The notes under the pieces were generated by a model that saw only the letters and a list, made by a program, of their open reading frames with translations, searched no databases and was not told the DNA's origin. From the NCBI RefSeq assembly GCF_000519185.1, contig NZ_JAFA01000004.1, positions 162,110-226,109 on the forward strand: a stretch of 64,000 bases of DNA, written 5' to 3'. Each line of letters begins with the position of its first letter. Position 1 is the first letter of the stretch. A program made the translations under genes and the position numbers. The stretch is from Paraburkholderia nodosa DSM 21604. Its GTDB lineage: Bacteria; Pseudomonadota; Gammaproteobacteria; Burkholderiales; Burkholderiaceae. Of the stretch, positions 8,976 to 18,135 are shown piece after piece.

Positions 8976-10502
8976 ATGAACAACGATAGCTACCCGCGGC
9001 CCCTCATGACGCCGGCGCACGACTTCCCGGACGAATTTTTCGAAGACGCCGCCGACGCCGTGGCGCGCCTCTCGAGCATCTACGAAGCGAATACGTCGTT
9101 CCTGCGGGACGCGTTTGCGCGCTATCGCCGCGGCGAGGCGTTCGAGCGCCGCGTGCGCGCGTGCTACCCGTTCGTGCGCATCCGCACCAACGTCAACACG
9201 CATATCGACTCGCGCCGCTCGTATGGCTTCGTCGCGGGCCCCGGCGTGTTCGAGACCACCGTCACGCGGCCCGACCTTTTCGGCAATTACTATCGCGAGC
9301 AGTTGCGTCTGCTGGCGAAGAACCATCATGTGGGCATCGAAGTGGGCGTATCGGATCAGCCCATTCCCGTGCACTTCGCGTTCGCCGAAGGCATCCACCT
9401 CGAAGGCGATCTCGACCGCGAGCGCCTCTTCGCCATGCGCGACGTGTTCGATACGCCCGATCTTGCGCAGCTCGACGACCGCATCGTGAACGGCACCTAC
9501 GAGCCGGAGCCGGGCGAGCCGCATCCGCTTGCGCTCTTCACCGCGCCGCGCGTGGACTTTTCGCTGCACCGGCTCAAGCACTACACAGCCACGTCGCCCA
9601 CGCACGTGCAGAACTACGTGCTCTACACGAACTACCAGTTCTATATCGACGAGTTCGTGAAGCTCGGCCGCGCGATGATGGCGCATACGGACGACGCCGA
9701 CCTGCGCAACTATCGCAGCGAATACACCTCGTTCGTGGAGCCCGGCGACGTGGTCACCTACAACGCGAACCTGGGCGAACAGGACGACGAAGGCACGGTG
9801 CCGGCGCGCCTGCCGCAAATGCCGGCCTATCACCTCAAGCGTGCGGACGGCAGCGGCATCACGATGATCAACATCGGCGTGGGACCGTCGAACGCGAAGA
9901 CAATCACCGATCACATTGCCGTGCTGCGTCCGCATGCGTGGATCATGCTCGGCCACTGCGCGGGCTTGCGCAATACGCAGCGCCTGGGCGACTACGTGCT
10001 CGCGCACGGCTACGTGCGCGAGGATCACGTGCTCGACGCCGATCTGCCGCTGTGGGTGCCGATTCCGGCGCTCGCCGAAGTGCAGCTCGCGCTCGAGCGT
10101 GCGGTCGCGGAGGTCACGAAGCTCGACGGCGTGGAACTCAAGCGCGTGATGCGCACGGGGACGGTGGCGAGCGTCGACAACCGCAACTGGGAGCTGCGCG
10201 ATCATCGCGAGCCGGTGCAGCGCCTCTCGCAAAGCCGCGCGATCGCGCTCGACATGGAAAGTGCGACCATCGCCGCGAACGGCTTCCGCTTTCGCGTGCC
10301 GTATGGCACCTTGCTGTGCGTTTCCGACAAGCCGCTGCACGGCGAACTCAAGCTGCCGGGCATGGCCGATTCGTTCTATCGCGCGCAGGTCGATCAGCAT
10401 CTGCAGATCGGCGTGAAGGCGATGGAGATTCTGCGCACGAACGGCTTGCACAAGCTGCATAGCCGGAAATTGCGCAGCTTTGCGGAGGTGGCGTTTCAGT
10501 AG
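8976..10502 (+). CDS. amn: AMP nucleosidase
   Basis: A 508-residue enzyme that splits AMP into adenine and ribose-5-phosphate, a regulator of the adenylate pool. The N-terminal ~190 residues are the AMN regulatory domain (RVRACYPFVRIRTNVNTHID, AFAEGIHLEG) and the C-terminal ~280 residues are the nucleoside-phosphorylase-like catalytic domain (NIGVGPSNAKTITDHIAVLRP, the ALDMESATIAANGFRFRVPYGTLL region with the conserved Met-Glu-Ser, and VSDKPLHGELK). Start at 8976 follows a GGAGAGG ribosome site; the length matches the family. Monocistronic. Confidence 0.93.
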   Translation: MNNDSYPRPLMTPAHDFPDEFFEDAADAVARLSSIYEANTSFLRDAFARYRRGEAFERRVRACYPFVRIRTNVNTHIDSRRSYGFVAGPGVFETTVTRPDLFGNYYREQLRLLAKNHHVGIEVGVSDQPIPVHFAFAEGIHLEGDLDRERLFAMRDVFDTPDLAQLDDRIVNGTYEPEPGEPHPLALFTAPRVDFSLHRLKHYTATSPTHVQNYVLYTNYQFYIDEFVKLGRAMMAHTDDADLRNYRSEYTSFVEPGDVVTYNANLGEQDDEGTVPARLPQMPAYHLKRADGSGITMINIGVGPSNAKTITDHIAVLRPHAWIMLGHCAGLRNTQRLGDYVLAHGYVREDHVLDADLPLWVPIPALAEVQLALERAVAEVTKLDGVELKRVMRTGTVASVDNRNWELRDHREPVQRLSQSRAIALDMESATIAANGFRFRVPYGTLLCVSDKPLHGELKLPGMADSFYRAQVDQHLQIGVKAMEILRTNGLHKLHSRKLRSFAEVAFQ

Positions 10503-10513
10503 ACGCTTTATGG

Positions 10514-10542
10514 CTGGCTGGCGCATGGTGTGCGCCGGCCAG
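10514..10542. terminator. Hairpin after amn
   Basis: CTGGCTGGCGCA (10514-10525), loop TGGTG, TGCGCCGGCCAG (10531-10542), with a single G-T type mismatch. It lies 12 bp after the amn stop; no strong T run follows. Confidence 0.45.
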
Positions 10543-10604
10543 TCTGTCGAATTGCGCTGTTGCCTTGCATAAATTCGGATGCCGAATCATTTTCTGGCGG
10601 TCGT

Positions 10605-11132
10605 TTACTGCCCGAACCCCGTCAACCCGATCAGGCTCCCCGCGCCAAGCAGCCACAGCGGATGAATCTTCGTGCGAAACGCGAGCACGGCGCACACGCC
10701 GGTAATCGCCCAGGCGATCCACGAAGGATCGGAGGCTCTCGCGATCAGCACGGCGCTCGCGGCCACGAGGCCCGCCGTCACCGGCACGAGCCCCTTTTGC
10801 GCGATGCGCCGCCACGGGCGGTCCTTGAAGCGATCCCACGCATGCAGCGCGGCGATCGTGACGAGCGACGACGGCCCGAACTTCGCAATCGACGTGACCA
10901 GCATGCCTGCCCAGCCGGCCACGTGCCAGCCCACCAGCGTCACGACCATCATGTTCGGGCCCGGGGCGGCCTGGGCGAGCGCGAATAGCGCGCTGAACTC
11001 GCTCGCGGGCATCCAGTGGTGGACCTCGACGACCTGACGCTGCATCTCGGGCAGGATCGTGTTGCCGCCGCCGAAAGCGAGCAGCGAGAGCTGGCCGAAG
11101 ATCCCGGCGAGCGCAACGAGTGTGGCGCTCAT
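10605..11132 (-). CDS. chrA: Chromate transporter, second short subunit
   Basis: A 175-residue membrane protein of the CHR family. The family marks are present at the N-terminus (FGGGNTILPEM, residues 19-29) and in APGPNMMVV (~59-67). Short-chain CHR proteins work as pairs of opposite topology that together equal one long ChrA; they export chromate, or import another anion, across the inner membrane. Its ATG overlaps the stop of the partner gene by four bases (ATGA, 11129-11132), so they are coupled. Chromate as the true substrate is not proven. Confidence 0.85.
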   Translation of the reverse strand: MSATLVALAGIFGQLSLLAFGGGNTILPEMQRQVVEVHHWMPASEFSALFALAQAAPGPNMMVVTLVGWHVAGWAGMLVTSIAKFGPSSLVTIAALHAWDRFKDRPWRRIAQKGLVPVTAGLVAASAVLIARASDPSWIAWAITGVCAVLAFRTKIHPLWLLGAGSLIGLTGFGQ

Positions 11133-11734
11133 CGCGAGCCTCCTTCCTTGCGCGCCGCGCGGGCCGCGAGCGCGATGCCGACTGGCGTGAGCACGAGCAT
11201 GGTGGGCAAAAGCGGCGTGCGCAGCACGGCGATGGCCACGAAGCCGAGCGCGGCGACGACGGCCGCGGCGGGATCGCGCCGCAGCGGCAGCACGATTTTC
11301 AGGGCCATCGAGACGAGCAGCCCGGCGGCCGCCGCGGCGAGCCCGACGAACAGATGCCGCACGTGCGGGTCGTCTTGCGTGCGCTCGTAGAGCACGCCAA
11401 GCCCGATCACGACGAGCGACGGACCCGCGATCAGGCCGAGGATGCCCGCGAGCGCGCCGCGCCATCCCTGAAAACGCATGCCGAGCGCGACCGAGAGATT
11501 GATGACGTTGCCGCCCGGCAAGAACTGGCAGAGGCCGAGCAGGTCGGTGAACTCGCTGGCGGTGAGCCAGCGGCGCTGCTCGACGATGGTGCGGCGCGCC
11601 AACGGCAGTGCGCCGCCAAACGATGTGAAGCCGAGACCGAGAAAGCCGAGGAACAGATCGCGCACCGTCGGCGTGTGGAGGCCGGCGGCCGTGCCATGGC
11701 CGGCAGCGGCGGGCGATGAGATGGGTTGTTTCAT
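11129..11734 (-). CDS. chrA: Chromate transporter, first short subunit
   Basis: A 201-residue CHR-family half transporter, with the motif FTSFGGALPLARR near residue 39 and LPGGNVINLSVALG near residue 78, which matches the first half of long ChrA proteins. Five to six hydrophobic segments. I chose the ATG at 11734 (MKQP...) over a TTG 24 bases upstream; the ribosome site AGAGG lies somewhat far (about 10 bases). It is the first gene of a two-gene operon and is divergent from a GcvA-like LysR gene only 100 bp away, its likely regulator. Confidence 0.85.
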   Translation of the reverse strand: MKQPISSPAAAGHGTAAGLHTPTVRDLFLGFLGLGFTSFGGALPLARRTIVEQRRWLTASEFTDLLGLCQFLPGGNVINLSVALGMRFQGWRGALAGILGLIAGPSLVVIGLGVLYERTQDDPHVRHLFVGLAAAAAGLLVSMALKIVLPLRRDPAAAVVAALGFVAIAVLRTPLLPTMLVLTPVGIALAARAARKEGGSR

Positions 11735-11834
11735 GAATGGAAGGGACCTCTGAGGCAAGTTCGGAGATTAAGCCCAATCGCGCGCACGGCAAAACGATTT
11801 CTATGGCGCGCTCTTGTGACCTACACTCACAAGC

Positions 11835-12761
11835 ATGGCACGCTCCCTTCCTCCCTTTCCCGCGCTGCGCGCGTTCGAAGCCGCCGCGCGGCACAATAGC
11901 TTCTCCGCTGCGGCGGGCGAGCTCAATGTGACTCACGGTGCCATCAGCCGGCAGGTGGCCGCGCTCGAGGCGTGGGTCGGCGTGCAGGTGTTTCACCGGC
12001 ACGGCAAGCGGGTCGCGCTGACCGAGGACGGGCGGCGCTACCTCGCCGCCGTGCAGTCGGCATTCGATGACATCGCGCGCGCAACCAGCCAGTTGCGCGA
12101 CACGGGCGTGGTGCACGTGCTGCGCGTGAGCGCGCTGCCTACCTTCGCGATGAAATGGCTGCTGCCGCGGCTCTCGCAGTTTCAGCGTCTCGCGCCGAAC
12201 GTCGAGTTGCGCCTGTCGACCTCGAACGCGCCGGTCGAGACGCTCGAAGGCTTCGACGTGGCCGTGCGGCGCGGGCCGGCCCACTGGCCCGACTGCGAGG
12301 CCGGTCATTTTCTCGACGAGACGGAACTGCCGGTGTGCAGTCCGGCGCTGCTCAAACGCGCGCCGATTCATCAGGCGAGCGATCTCGCACGCCACGTGCT
12401 GCTGCACTCGGATACGCGGCCCGATGCGTGGCGCACCTGGCTCGCGGCTGCAGGCGTGAAAGCCAAATGCCGCAAGAAGCAGTCGTTCGACCACTTCTAT
12501 CTGGCCTTGCAGGCCGCCGTGGATGGTCTTGGCGTTGCGCTCGGCCCGCTGCCGCTGCTCGACGACGAGCTCGCGTCGGGGCGTCTCGTCACCCCGCTCG
12601 CGGGGCCGCATCTCGACGCGCGCGGCTACTGGTGGGTGGCGCGCCGAGAGGTGGCGCAAGCGCCGCTGGTCGCGCAGTTTTGCCGCTGGCTGGAAGAGCA
12701 GGCGAGCGCGCGGGCGCCGCTCGGTGCGTCCGGCGTGCCCGCAAGCGCGGAGAAAGCATGA
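11835..12761 (+). CDS. LysR-family regulator, GcvA-like
   Basis: A 308-residue LysR-type regulator. The winged helix covers residues 1-65 (PPFPALRAFEAAARHNSFSAAAGELNVTHGAISRQ), and the effector domain follows from ~90. The 'LPPFPALRAFEAAAR' opening is typical of the GcvA subgroup. It is divergent from the chromate-transporter pair with a 100-bp shared intergenic region, the classic LysR arrangement, so control of that pair is likely. The last ~20 residues are an Ala-rich tail without homology that I recognise. Confidence 0.88.
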   Translation: MARSLPPFPALRAFEAAARHNSFSAAAGELNVTHGAISRQVAALEAWVGVQVFHRHGKRVALTEDGRRYLAAVQSAFDDIARATSQLRDTGVVHVLRVSALPTFAMKWLLPRLSQFQRLAPNVELRLSTSNAPVETLEGFDVAVRRGPAHWPDCEAGHFLDETELPVCSPALLKRAPIHQASDLARHVLLHSDTRPDAWRTWLAAAGVKAKCRKKQSFDHFYLALQAAVDGLGVALGPLPLLDDELASGRLVTPLAGPHLDARGYWWVARREVAQAPLVAQFCRWLEEQASARAPLGASGVPASAEKA

Positions 12762-12850
12762 GGGGAGCGATGCGCTGAGGCGCGAGCGGTGCGCAGGCCT
12801 ACGGAAACATTAACCGCAGGCCATCCGCACGCCGCGCCGCAAGCGATGCA

Positions 12851-13618
12851 TCAGAGGTAGAACATCCGGTCTTCGTCGGAGTCGCGGTCGCGGCGCGCCG
12901 GGTGCTCCTTGCCGGTATCTTCGGCGGTGTCCGCATCTTCGTAAAACTTGAGAACGGCTTCGAGCACCTGGTCCGGGTCGTCGATCACCTGCATCAAGTC
13001 CATGTCTTCGGGATTGATGAGGCCCATGGGCACCAGCGCCGAGCGGAACCAGTCGAGCAGGCCCTTCCAGAATTCGGCGCCCACCAGAATGATGGGCACG
13101 TGACGCGACTTTTTCGTCTGGATGAGCGTGAGCACTTCGGCCAGTTCGTCGAGCGTGCCGAAGCCGCCGGGCATGACGATCACGGCGTCCGAGTTCTTCA
13201 CGAACGTGACCTTGCGTGTGAAGAAATGGCGGAAGCGCAACGAGATGTCCTGCCACTGGTTGCCCGACTGCTCGTGCGGCAACTCGATGTTCAGGCCCAC
13301 CGAAGGCGACTTGCCCGCATGCGCGCCCTGGTTCGCGGCTTCCATGATGCCGGGGCCGCCGCCGGAGATCACGGCAAAGCCCGCATCGGACACCTTGCGC
13401 GCGATGGTGCTGGCGAGCTGGTAGTACTTCGACTCCGGTTTCAGGCGGGCGGAACCGTAGATGCTGACCGCTGGCCGGATCTCGGACAGGTACTCGGTCG
13501 CCTCGATAAACTCTGCCATAATCGTGAACATCTGCCACGATGCGCGTGCCTTCTTGGCCGTCGCGCGCTCTTGATCTGCGAGTGAACGCAGACTCGGAAT
13601 CACTTTTCTCTTGTCCAT
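12851..13618 (-). CDS. LOG-family (TIGR00730) Rossmann-fold protein
   Basis: A 255-residue cytoplasmic protein of the lysine-decarboxylase-like / LOG family. It has GGGPGIMEAANQGA (~84-97) and the signature PGGFGTLDE (~150-158). Family members hydrolyse nucleoside monophosphates to the base and ribose-5-phosphate, as in cytokinin release; the role here is unknown, though a link with the nearby amn product is possible. Its ATG at 13618 is one base from the proposed ATG of polA on the other strand, so each promoter must lie within the other gene's coding region, or one start is wrong. Confidence 0.88.
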   Translation of the reverse strand: MDKRKVIPSLRSLADQERATAKKARASWQMFTIMAEFIEATEYLSEIRPAVSIYGSARLKPESKYYQLASTIARKVSDAGFAVISGGGPGIMEAANQGAHAGKSPSVGLNIELPHEQSGNQWQDISLRFRHFFTRKVTFVKNSDAVIVMPGGFGTLDELAEVLTLIQTKKSRHVPIILVGAEFWKGLLDWFRSALVPMGLINPEDMDLMQVIDDPDQVLEAVLKFYEDADTAEDTGKEHPARRDRDSDEDRMFYL

Positions 13619-13619
13619 A

Positions 13620-16421
13620 ATGCCTGAAGAACTACGCGTGGAAACGAAGCTACAAAATGAGCTGGAAGGTAAGACCCTGCTGCTGGTCGACGGTTCTAGC
13701 TATCTCTATCGGGCCTTCCATGCGATGCCGGATCTGCGCGGTCCTGACGGCGAACCCACGGGCGCGCTATACGGCATCATCAACATGCTGCGTCGCATGC
13801 GCAAGGACGTTACGGCAGAGTATAGCGCGTGCGTGTTCGATGCAAAGGGCAAGACGTTCCGCGACGACTGGTACCCCGAGTACAAGGCCAACCGGCCTTC
13901 CATGCCCGAGCCGCTCGCAGCACAAATCGAGCCTATTCACACGGCCGTGCGCGCGCTCGGCTGGCCGCTCGTGATGATCGAAGGCGTGGAGGCCGACGAC
14001 GTGATCGGCACGCTCGCCCGTGAGGCCGAGAAGCTCGGCATGAAGGTCATCGTGTCCACGGGCGACAAGGACCTCGCGCAGCTCGTGACGGACCACGTCA
14101 CGCTCATCAACACGATGACGAATGAAACGCTCGATCGCGAAGGCGTGATCGCGAAGTTCGGCGTGCCGCCGGAGCGCATCATCGATTATCTGTCGCTCAT
14201 CGGCGACACGGTCGACAACGTGCCGGGCGTGAACAAGTGCGGCCCGAAAACGGCGGTGAAGTGGCTCACGCAATACGACTCGCTCGACGGCGTGATCGCG
14301 CATGCGGATGAAATCAAGGGCGCCGTGGGCGGCTATCTGCGCGACGCGCTCGACTTCCTGCCGATGGCGAGAAAGCTCGTCACGGTGGAAACGGCTTGCG
14401 ATCTCACGCCGCATCTCGAGTCGATCGAAGCGTCGCTAGCCACGCGAGCCGAAGCGCGCGAAGAACTGCGCGATATCTTCGCGCGCCACGGCTTCAAGAC
14501 CTGGCTGCGCGAAGTCACCGAAGCGAGTCAGCAGAGCGAGACGGTGCCCGCTGCGACCAAAGGCGACGCGCCTGAGAAAGACGCGATCGTGCAGCCCGCG
14601 CTGTTCGTCGATGCTCCGCGCCATTACGAAACGATCCAGACGTGGCCGCAGTTCGACACGTGGCTCAGGAAGATCGAAGCCGCCGAACTCACCGCGTTCG
14701 ACACCGAGACCACGGCGCTCGATCCGATGGTCGCGAAGCTCGTCGGCATGTCGTTCTCGACGGAACCTGGCGTGGCCGCCTATTTGCCGCTCGCGCATCG
14801 CGGTCCGGACGCGCCCGATCAACTGCCGCAGGACGAAGTGCTCGCGCGCCTGAAGCCCTGGCTCGAAAGCGCGAAGCACAAGAAAGTCGGCCAGCACATG
14901 AAGTACGACGAGCAGGTGCTGGCGAACTACGGTATCGAGCTGAACGGCGTGGAGCATGACACGCTGCTCGAATCGTATGTGCTCGAATCGCATCGCAGCC
15001 ACGACATGGACAGCCTCGCGTTGCGCCATCTCGGCATCAAGACGATCAAGTACGAAGAGGTGGCGGGCAAGGGCGCGCAGCAGATCGGCTTCGACGAAGT
15101 CTCGCTCGAACGGGCCGCCGAATACGCAGCCGAAGACGCCGATGTCACGCTGCAACTGCATCGCGCGCTGTATCCGCAGATCGCGCCCGAGAAGGGCCTC
15201 GATTACGTGTATCGCGACATCGAATTGCCCACGTCGCGCGTGCTGCGCAAGATGGAGCGCAACGGTGTGCTGATCGACACTGAAAGGCTCGAAAAGCAGA
15301 GCGCGGAAATCGCCGTGCGGCTCATCGCGCTCGAAGAGGAAGCGTATGCGCTCGCGGGCGGCGAATTCAATCTGGGCTCGCCCAAGCAGATCGGCCAGAT
15401 CTTCTTCGAGAAGCTGCAACTGCCGGTCGTGAAGAAAACGCCCAGCGGCGCGCCTTCCACCGACGAAGAAGTGCTGCAAAAGCTCGCCGAGGATTACCCG
15501 CTGCCCAAGATCCTGCTCGAACATCGCGGTCTTGCCAAGCTCAAGTCCACGTACACCGACAAGCTGCCGCGCATGGTGAATGCGCAAACGGGCCGCGTGC
15601 ACACGAACTACGCGCAGGCCGTGGCGGTCACGGGCCGTCTCGCGTCGAACGATCCGAATCTGCAGAACATTCCCGTGCGTACGGGCGAAGGCCGGCGCAT
15701 TCGCGAGGCGTTCATCGCGCCGCCGGGGCACAAGATCGTTTCCGCCGACTACTCGCAGATCGAACTGCGCATCATGGCGCATATCTCGGGCGACGAGTCG
15801 CTGCTCGCGGCGTTCGCGCGCGGCGACGACATTCACCGCGCCACGGCCTCCGAAGTGTTCGGCGTCACGCCGCTCGAAGTGAGCGCGGACCAGCGGCGCA
15901 TCGCCAAGGTCATCAATTTCGGCCTGATTTACGGCATGAGCGCGTTCGGGCTCGCATCGAATCTCGGCATTACGCGCGATGCGGCGAAGCTTTATATCGA
16001 CCGCTATTTCGCGCGCTATCCGGGCGTGGCGCGCTATATGGACGAAACGCGCATGGACGCGAAGTCGCGCGGCTATGTGGAGACCGTATTCGGCCGCCGG
16101 CTGTGGCTGCCCGAGATCAACGGCGGCAACGGTCCGCGCCGCCAGGCCGCCGAGCGCGCCGCGATCAACGCGCCCATGCAGGGCACGGCCGCCGACCTGA
16201 TCAAACTTTCCATGGTCGCGGTGCAGAAATGGCTCGACGAACGCAAGATCGGCACGAAGATGGTCATGCAGGTGCACGACGAACTCGTGCTCGAAGTGCC
16301 GGGCGACGAACTCGCCGAAGTGCGCAAGCGCTTGCCCGAGCTGATGTGCTCGGTGGCGCAGCTCAAGGTGCCGCTCGTCGCCGAAGTGGGCGTGGGCGAG
16401 AACTGGGAAGAGGCACACTGA
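13620..16421 (+). CDS. polA: DNA polymerase I
   Basis: A 933-residue protein with three domains: 5'-3' exonuclease (residues 15-300, starting GKTLLLVDGSSYLYRAFHA), an active-looking 3'-5' exonuclease (TAFDTETTALD at ~361-371 keeps the Asp-x-Glu metal ligands) and the family A polymerase (motif A VSADYSQIELRIMAH, motif B region RRIAKVINFGLIYGMS, motif C MQVHDELVLEV). It fills gaps after Okazaki-primer removal and in repair. The ATG at 13620 has no clear ribosome site; a GTG at 13638 in the same frame is an alternative. Confidence 0.95.
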   Translation: MPEELRVETKLQNELEGKTLLLVDGSSYLYRAFHAMPDLRGPDGEPTGALYGIINMLRRMRKDVTAEYSACVFDAKGKTFRDDWYPEYKANRPSMPEPLAAQIEPIHTAVRALGWPLVMIEGVEADDVIGTLAREAEKLGMKVIVSTGDKDLAQLVTDHVTLINTMTNETLDREGVIAKFGVPPERIIDYLSLIGDTVDNVPGVNKCGPKTAVKWLTQYDSLDGVIAHADEIKGAVGGYLRDALDFLPMARKLVTVETACDLTPHLESIEASLATRAEAREELRDIFARHGFKTWLREVTEASQQSETVPAATKGDAPEKDAIVQPALFVDAPRHYETIQTWPQFDTWLRKIEAAELTAFDTETTALDPMVAKLVGMSFSTEPGVAAYLPLAHRGPDAPDQLPQDEVLARLKPWLESAKHKKVGQHMKYDEQVLANYGIELNGVEHDTLLESYVLESHRSHDMDSLALRHLGIKTIKYEEVAGKGAQQIGFDEVSLERAAEYAAEDADVTLQLHRALYPQIAPEKGLDYVYRDIELPTSRVLRKMERNGVLIDTERLEKQSAEIAVRLIALEEEAYALAGGEFNLGSPKQIGQIFFEKLQLPVVKKTPSGAPSTDEEVLQKLAEDYPLPKILLEHRGLAKLKSTYTDKLPRMVNAQTGRVHTNYAQAVAVTGRLASNDPNLQNIPVRTGEGRRIREAFIAPPGHKIVSADYSQIELRIMAHISGDESLLAAFARGDDIHRATASEVFGVTPLEVSADQRRIAKVINFGLIYGMSAFGLASNLGITRDAAKLYIDRYFARYPGVARYMDETRMDAKSRGYVETVFGRRLWLPEINGGNGPRRQAAERAAINAPMQGTAADLIKLSMVAVQKWLDERKIGTKMVMQVHDELVLEVPGDELAEVRKRLPELMCSVAQLKVPLVAEVGVGENWEEAH

Positions 16422-16676
16422 AGGCGCGTCGAAGCGCTTAGTGAAGCTCTACTAAGTACATACTGAATGCGCAGCGCCGCAAAAGCCGTAACCAGGACGT
16501 AACTGCACGCGTGCGATAAGGCAAGCCTCGCGTGCGTGATGTCGCGAATGCGCGCCGCAAGGGTTGCCGCCGCGCGCTCCGTCAGCCGACAATGACTTGA
16601 TTGAAGGCCGGTGCCTCGCACGTATGTTGTCGACGCATCGGCCTTTCTATCGCCTTTCGACATGCACGGAGAGTCT

Positions 16677-18053
16677 ATGCATCGCTTTATCGTTGTGGGA
16701 GGAGGCGCAGGCGGGCTGGAACTGGCAACACGGCTCGGCGATCGTTACGGCGAAGCGCGCGCGAAGCGGGGCAAGCCGCAAGCGGCATCGATCACGCTGG
16801 TCGACCGCAATCCAACGCATATCTGGAAACCGCTCCTGCACGAAGTCGCGGCGGGCAGCATGGATCCATTCACGCATCAGCTCGAATATCCAGCGCAGGC
16901 GCGCTGGCACGGCTTCGAATTCCAGCAGGGCGAGCTGACCGCGCTCGACCGCGCGGCGAAGCGCATCACGCTCGGGCGCGTGCTCGACGAAGACGGCGCG
17001 GAAATGCTGCCCGAGCGCGTGCTCGAATACGACACGCTCGTGCTCGCAATCGGTAGCACGACGCACTTTTTCGGCGTGCCGGGCGCGGCCGAGAATTCCA
17101 TCGCGCTCGACACCGTCGAGCAGGCCGAGCGCTTTCGCAAGCGCCTGATCGCCGCGTGCATGCGCGCCGAACATCAGGCGCCCGAAAAAGTCGCGGCGGA
17201 GGTGACGGCGGACGACCTCGCGCCGGCCATGGACGCCGGCGCCGCGCCGCGCGTGCAGGTGGCGATCATCGGCGCGGGCGCGACGGGCGTCGAGCTTTCC
17301 GCCGAACTGCGCAACACCGCGCAGGTGCTGTCGGCCTATGGACTGCACAAGCTCGATCCGCGCCACGACGTGGGCATCGTGCTGATCGAGGCGGGCCCGC
17401 GCATCCTGCCTGCATTGCCCGAGCGCGTTTCGTCGGCAACGGGCGAGCTGCTGCAGAAGCTCGGCGTGAAGCTGCTGACGAGCGAACGCGTGATCGAAGT
17501 GGCGCCTGGTGTCGTGCGCACCGCGAGCGGCAAGAACCTGCGCGCGGACCTCACGGTCTGGGCGGCGGGTATTACCGCGCCAGCTGTGCTTTCGCGGCTC
17601 GACGGCCTCACCGTCAACAAGCTCGGCCAGCTGATCGTGCGCCGTACGCTGCAAACGGAACTCGACGACAACATCTTCGCGCTCGGCGACTGCGCGGCCT
17701 GCGAATGGCCGGGTCACGAGCGCGGTGTGCCGCCGCGCGCACAAGCCGCGCACCAGCAGGCCACTTTCCTGTTCAAGTCGCTTGGCAATCTGCTCGCCGG
17801 CAAGCCGCTCGAGGAGTTCACCTATCGCGACTTCGGGTCGCTGGTGTCGCTCGGCCACTTCAGCGCGGTCGGCAACCTGATGGGCGGGCTGATCGGCGGG
17901 AATATGTTGATCGAAGGGTTGTTTGCCCGTTTCATGTACATGTCGCTGTACCGGCTGCACATCGCGGCGCTGCACGGCTACGCGCGCATGGTGCTCGATA
18001 CCTTCGCGCACTGGCTGCGCCGCACGACGTTGCCGCGCGTGAAGCTGCACTGA
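16677..18053 (+). CDS. ndh: Type II NADH dehydrogenase (NDH-2)
   Basis: A 458-residue flavoprotein. The FAD site is VVGGGAGGLELATRLG (6-21), the NADH site is VAIIGAGATGVELSAEL (~197-213), and the second FAD motif is IFALGDCAAC (~335-344). A C-terminal hydrophobic/amphipathic region (GGLIGGNMLIEGLFARFMY) fits monotopic membrane binding. It passes electrons from NADH to quinone without proton pumping. Start at 16677 has GGAGAG 8-9 bases upstream. The 255-bp gap after polA holds no other gene that I can support. Confidence 0.88.
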   Translation: MHRFIVVGGGAGGLELATRLGDRYGEARAKRGKPQAASITLVDRNPTHIWKPLLHEVAAGSMDPFTHQLEYPAQARWHGFEFQQGELTALDRAAKRITLGRVLDEDGAEMLPERVLEYDTLVLAIGSTTHFFGVPGAAENSIALDTVEQAERFRKRLIAACMRAEHQAPEKVAAEVTADDLAPAMDAGAAPRVQVAIIGAGATGVELSAELRNTAQVLSAYGLHKLDPRHDVGIVLIEAGPRILPALPERVSSATGELLQKLGVKLLTSERVIEVAPGVVRTASGKNLRADLTVWAAGITAPAVLSRLDGLTVNKLGQLIVRRTLQTELDDNIFALGDCAACEWPGHERGVPPRAQAAHQQATFLFKSLGNLLAGKPLEEFTYRDFGSLVSLGHFSAVGNLMGGLIGGNMLIEGLFARFMYMSLYRLHIAALHGYARMVLDTFAHWLRRTTLPRVKLH

Positions 18054-18135
18054 GCGGCTACATCGAGCGGCGCTTGCGGCCGGGGCGCGGCGCTATTCTG
18101 CCTGTTTCCGCTGTTTGATCTTCAAGGAGCGCTGC

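Noticed and set aside
10605-12659. A 684-codon minus-strand frame running from the LysR gene into the chromate transporter
   Set aside because: Only its last 175 codons (from 11132) are the real transporter subunit. The rest lies opposite the LysR gene or shares DNA with the other subunit, and its composition is shadow-like.
14436-16418. A 660-codon minus-strand frame opposite polA
   Set aside because: His/Arg/Val-rich translation typical of the antisense frame of high-GC genes; no start signal and no known motif.
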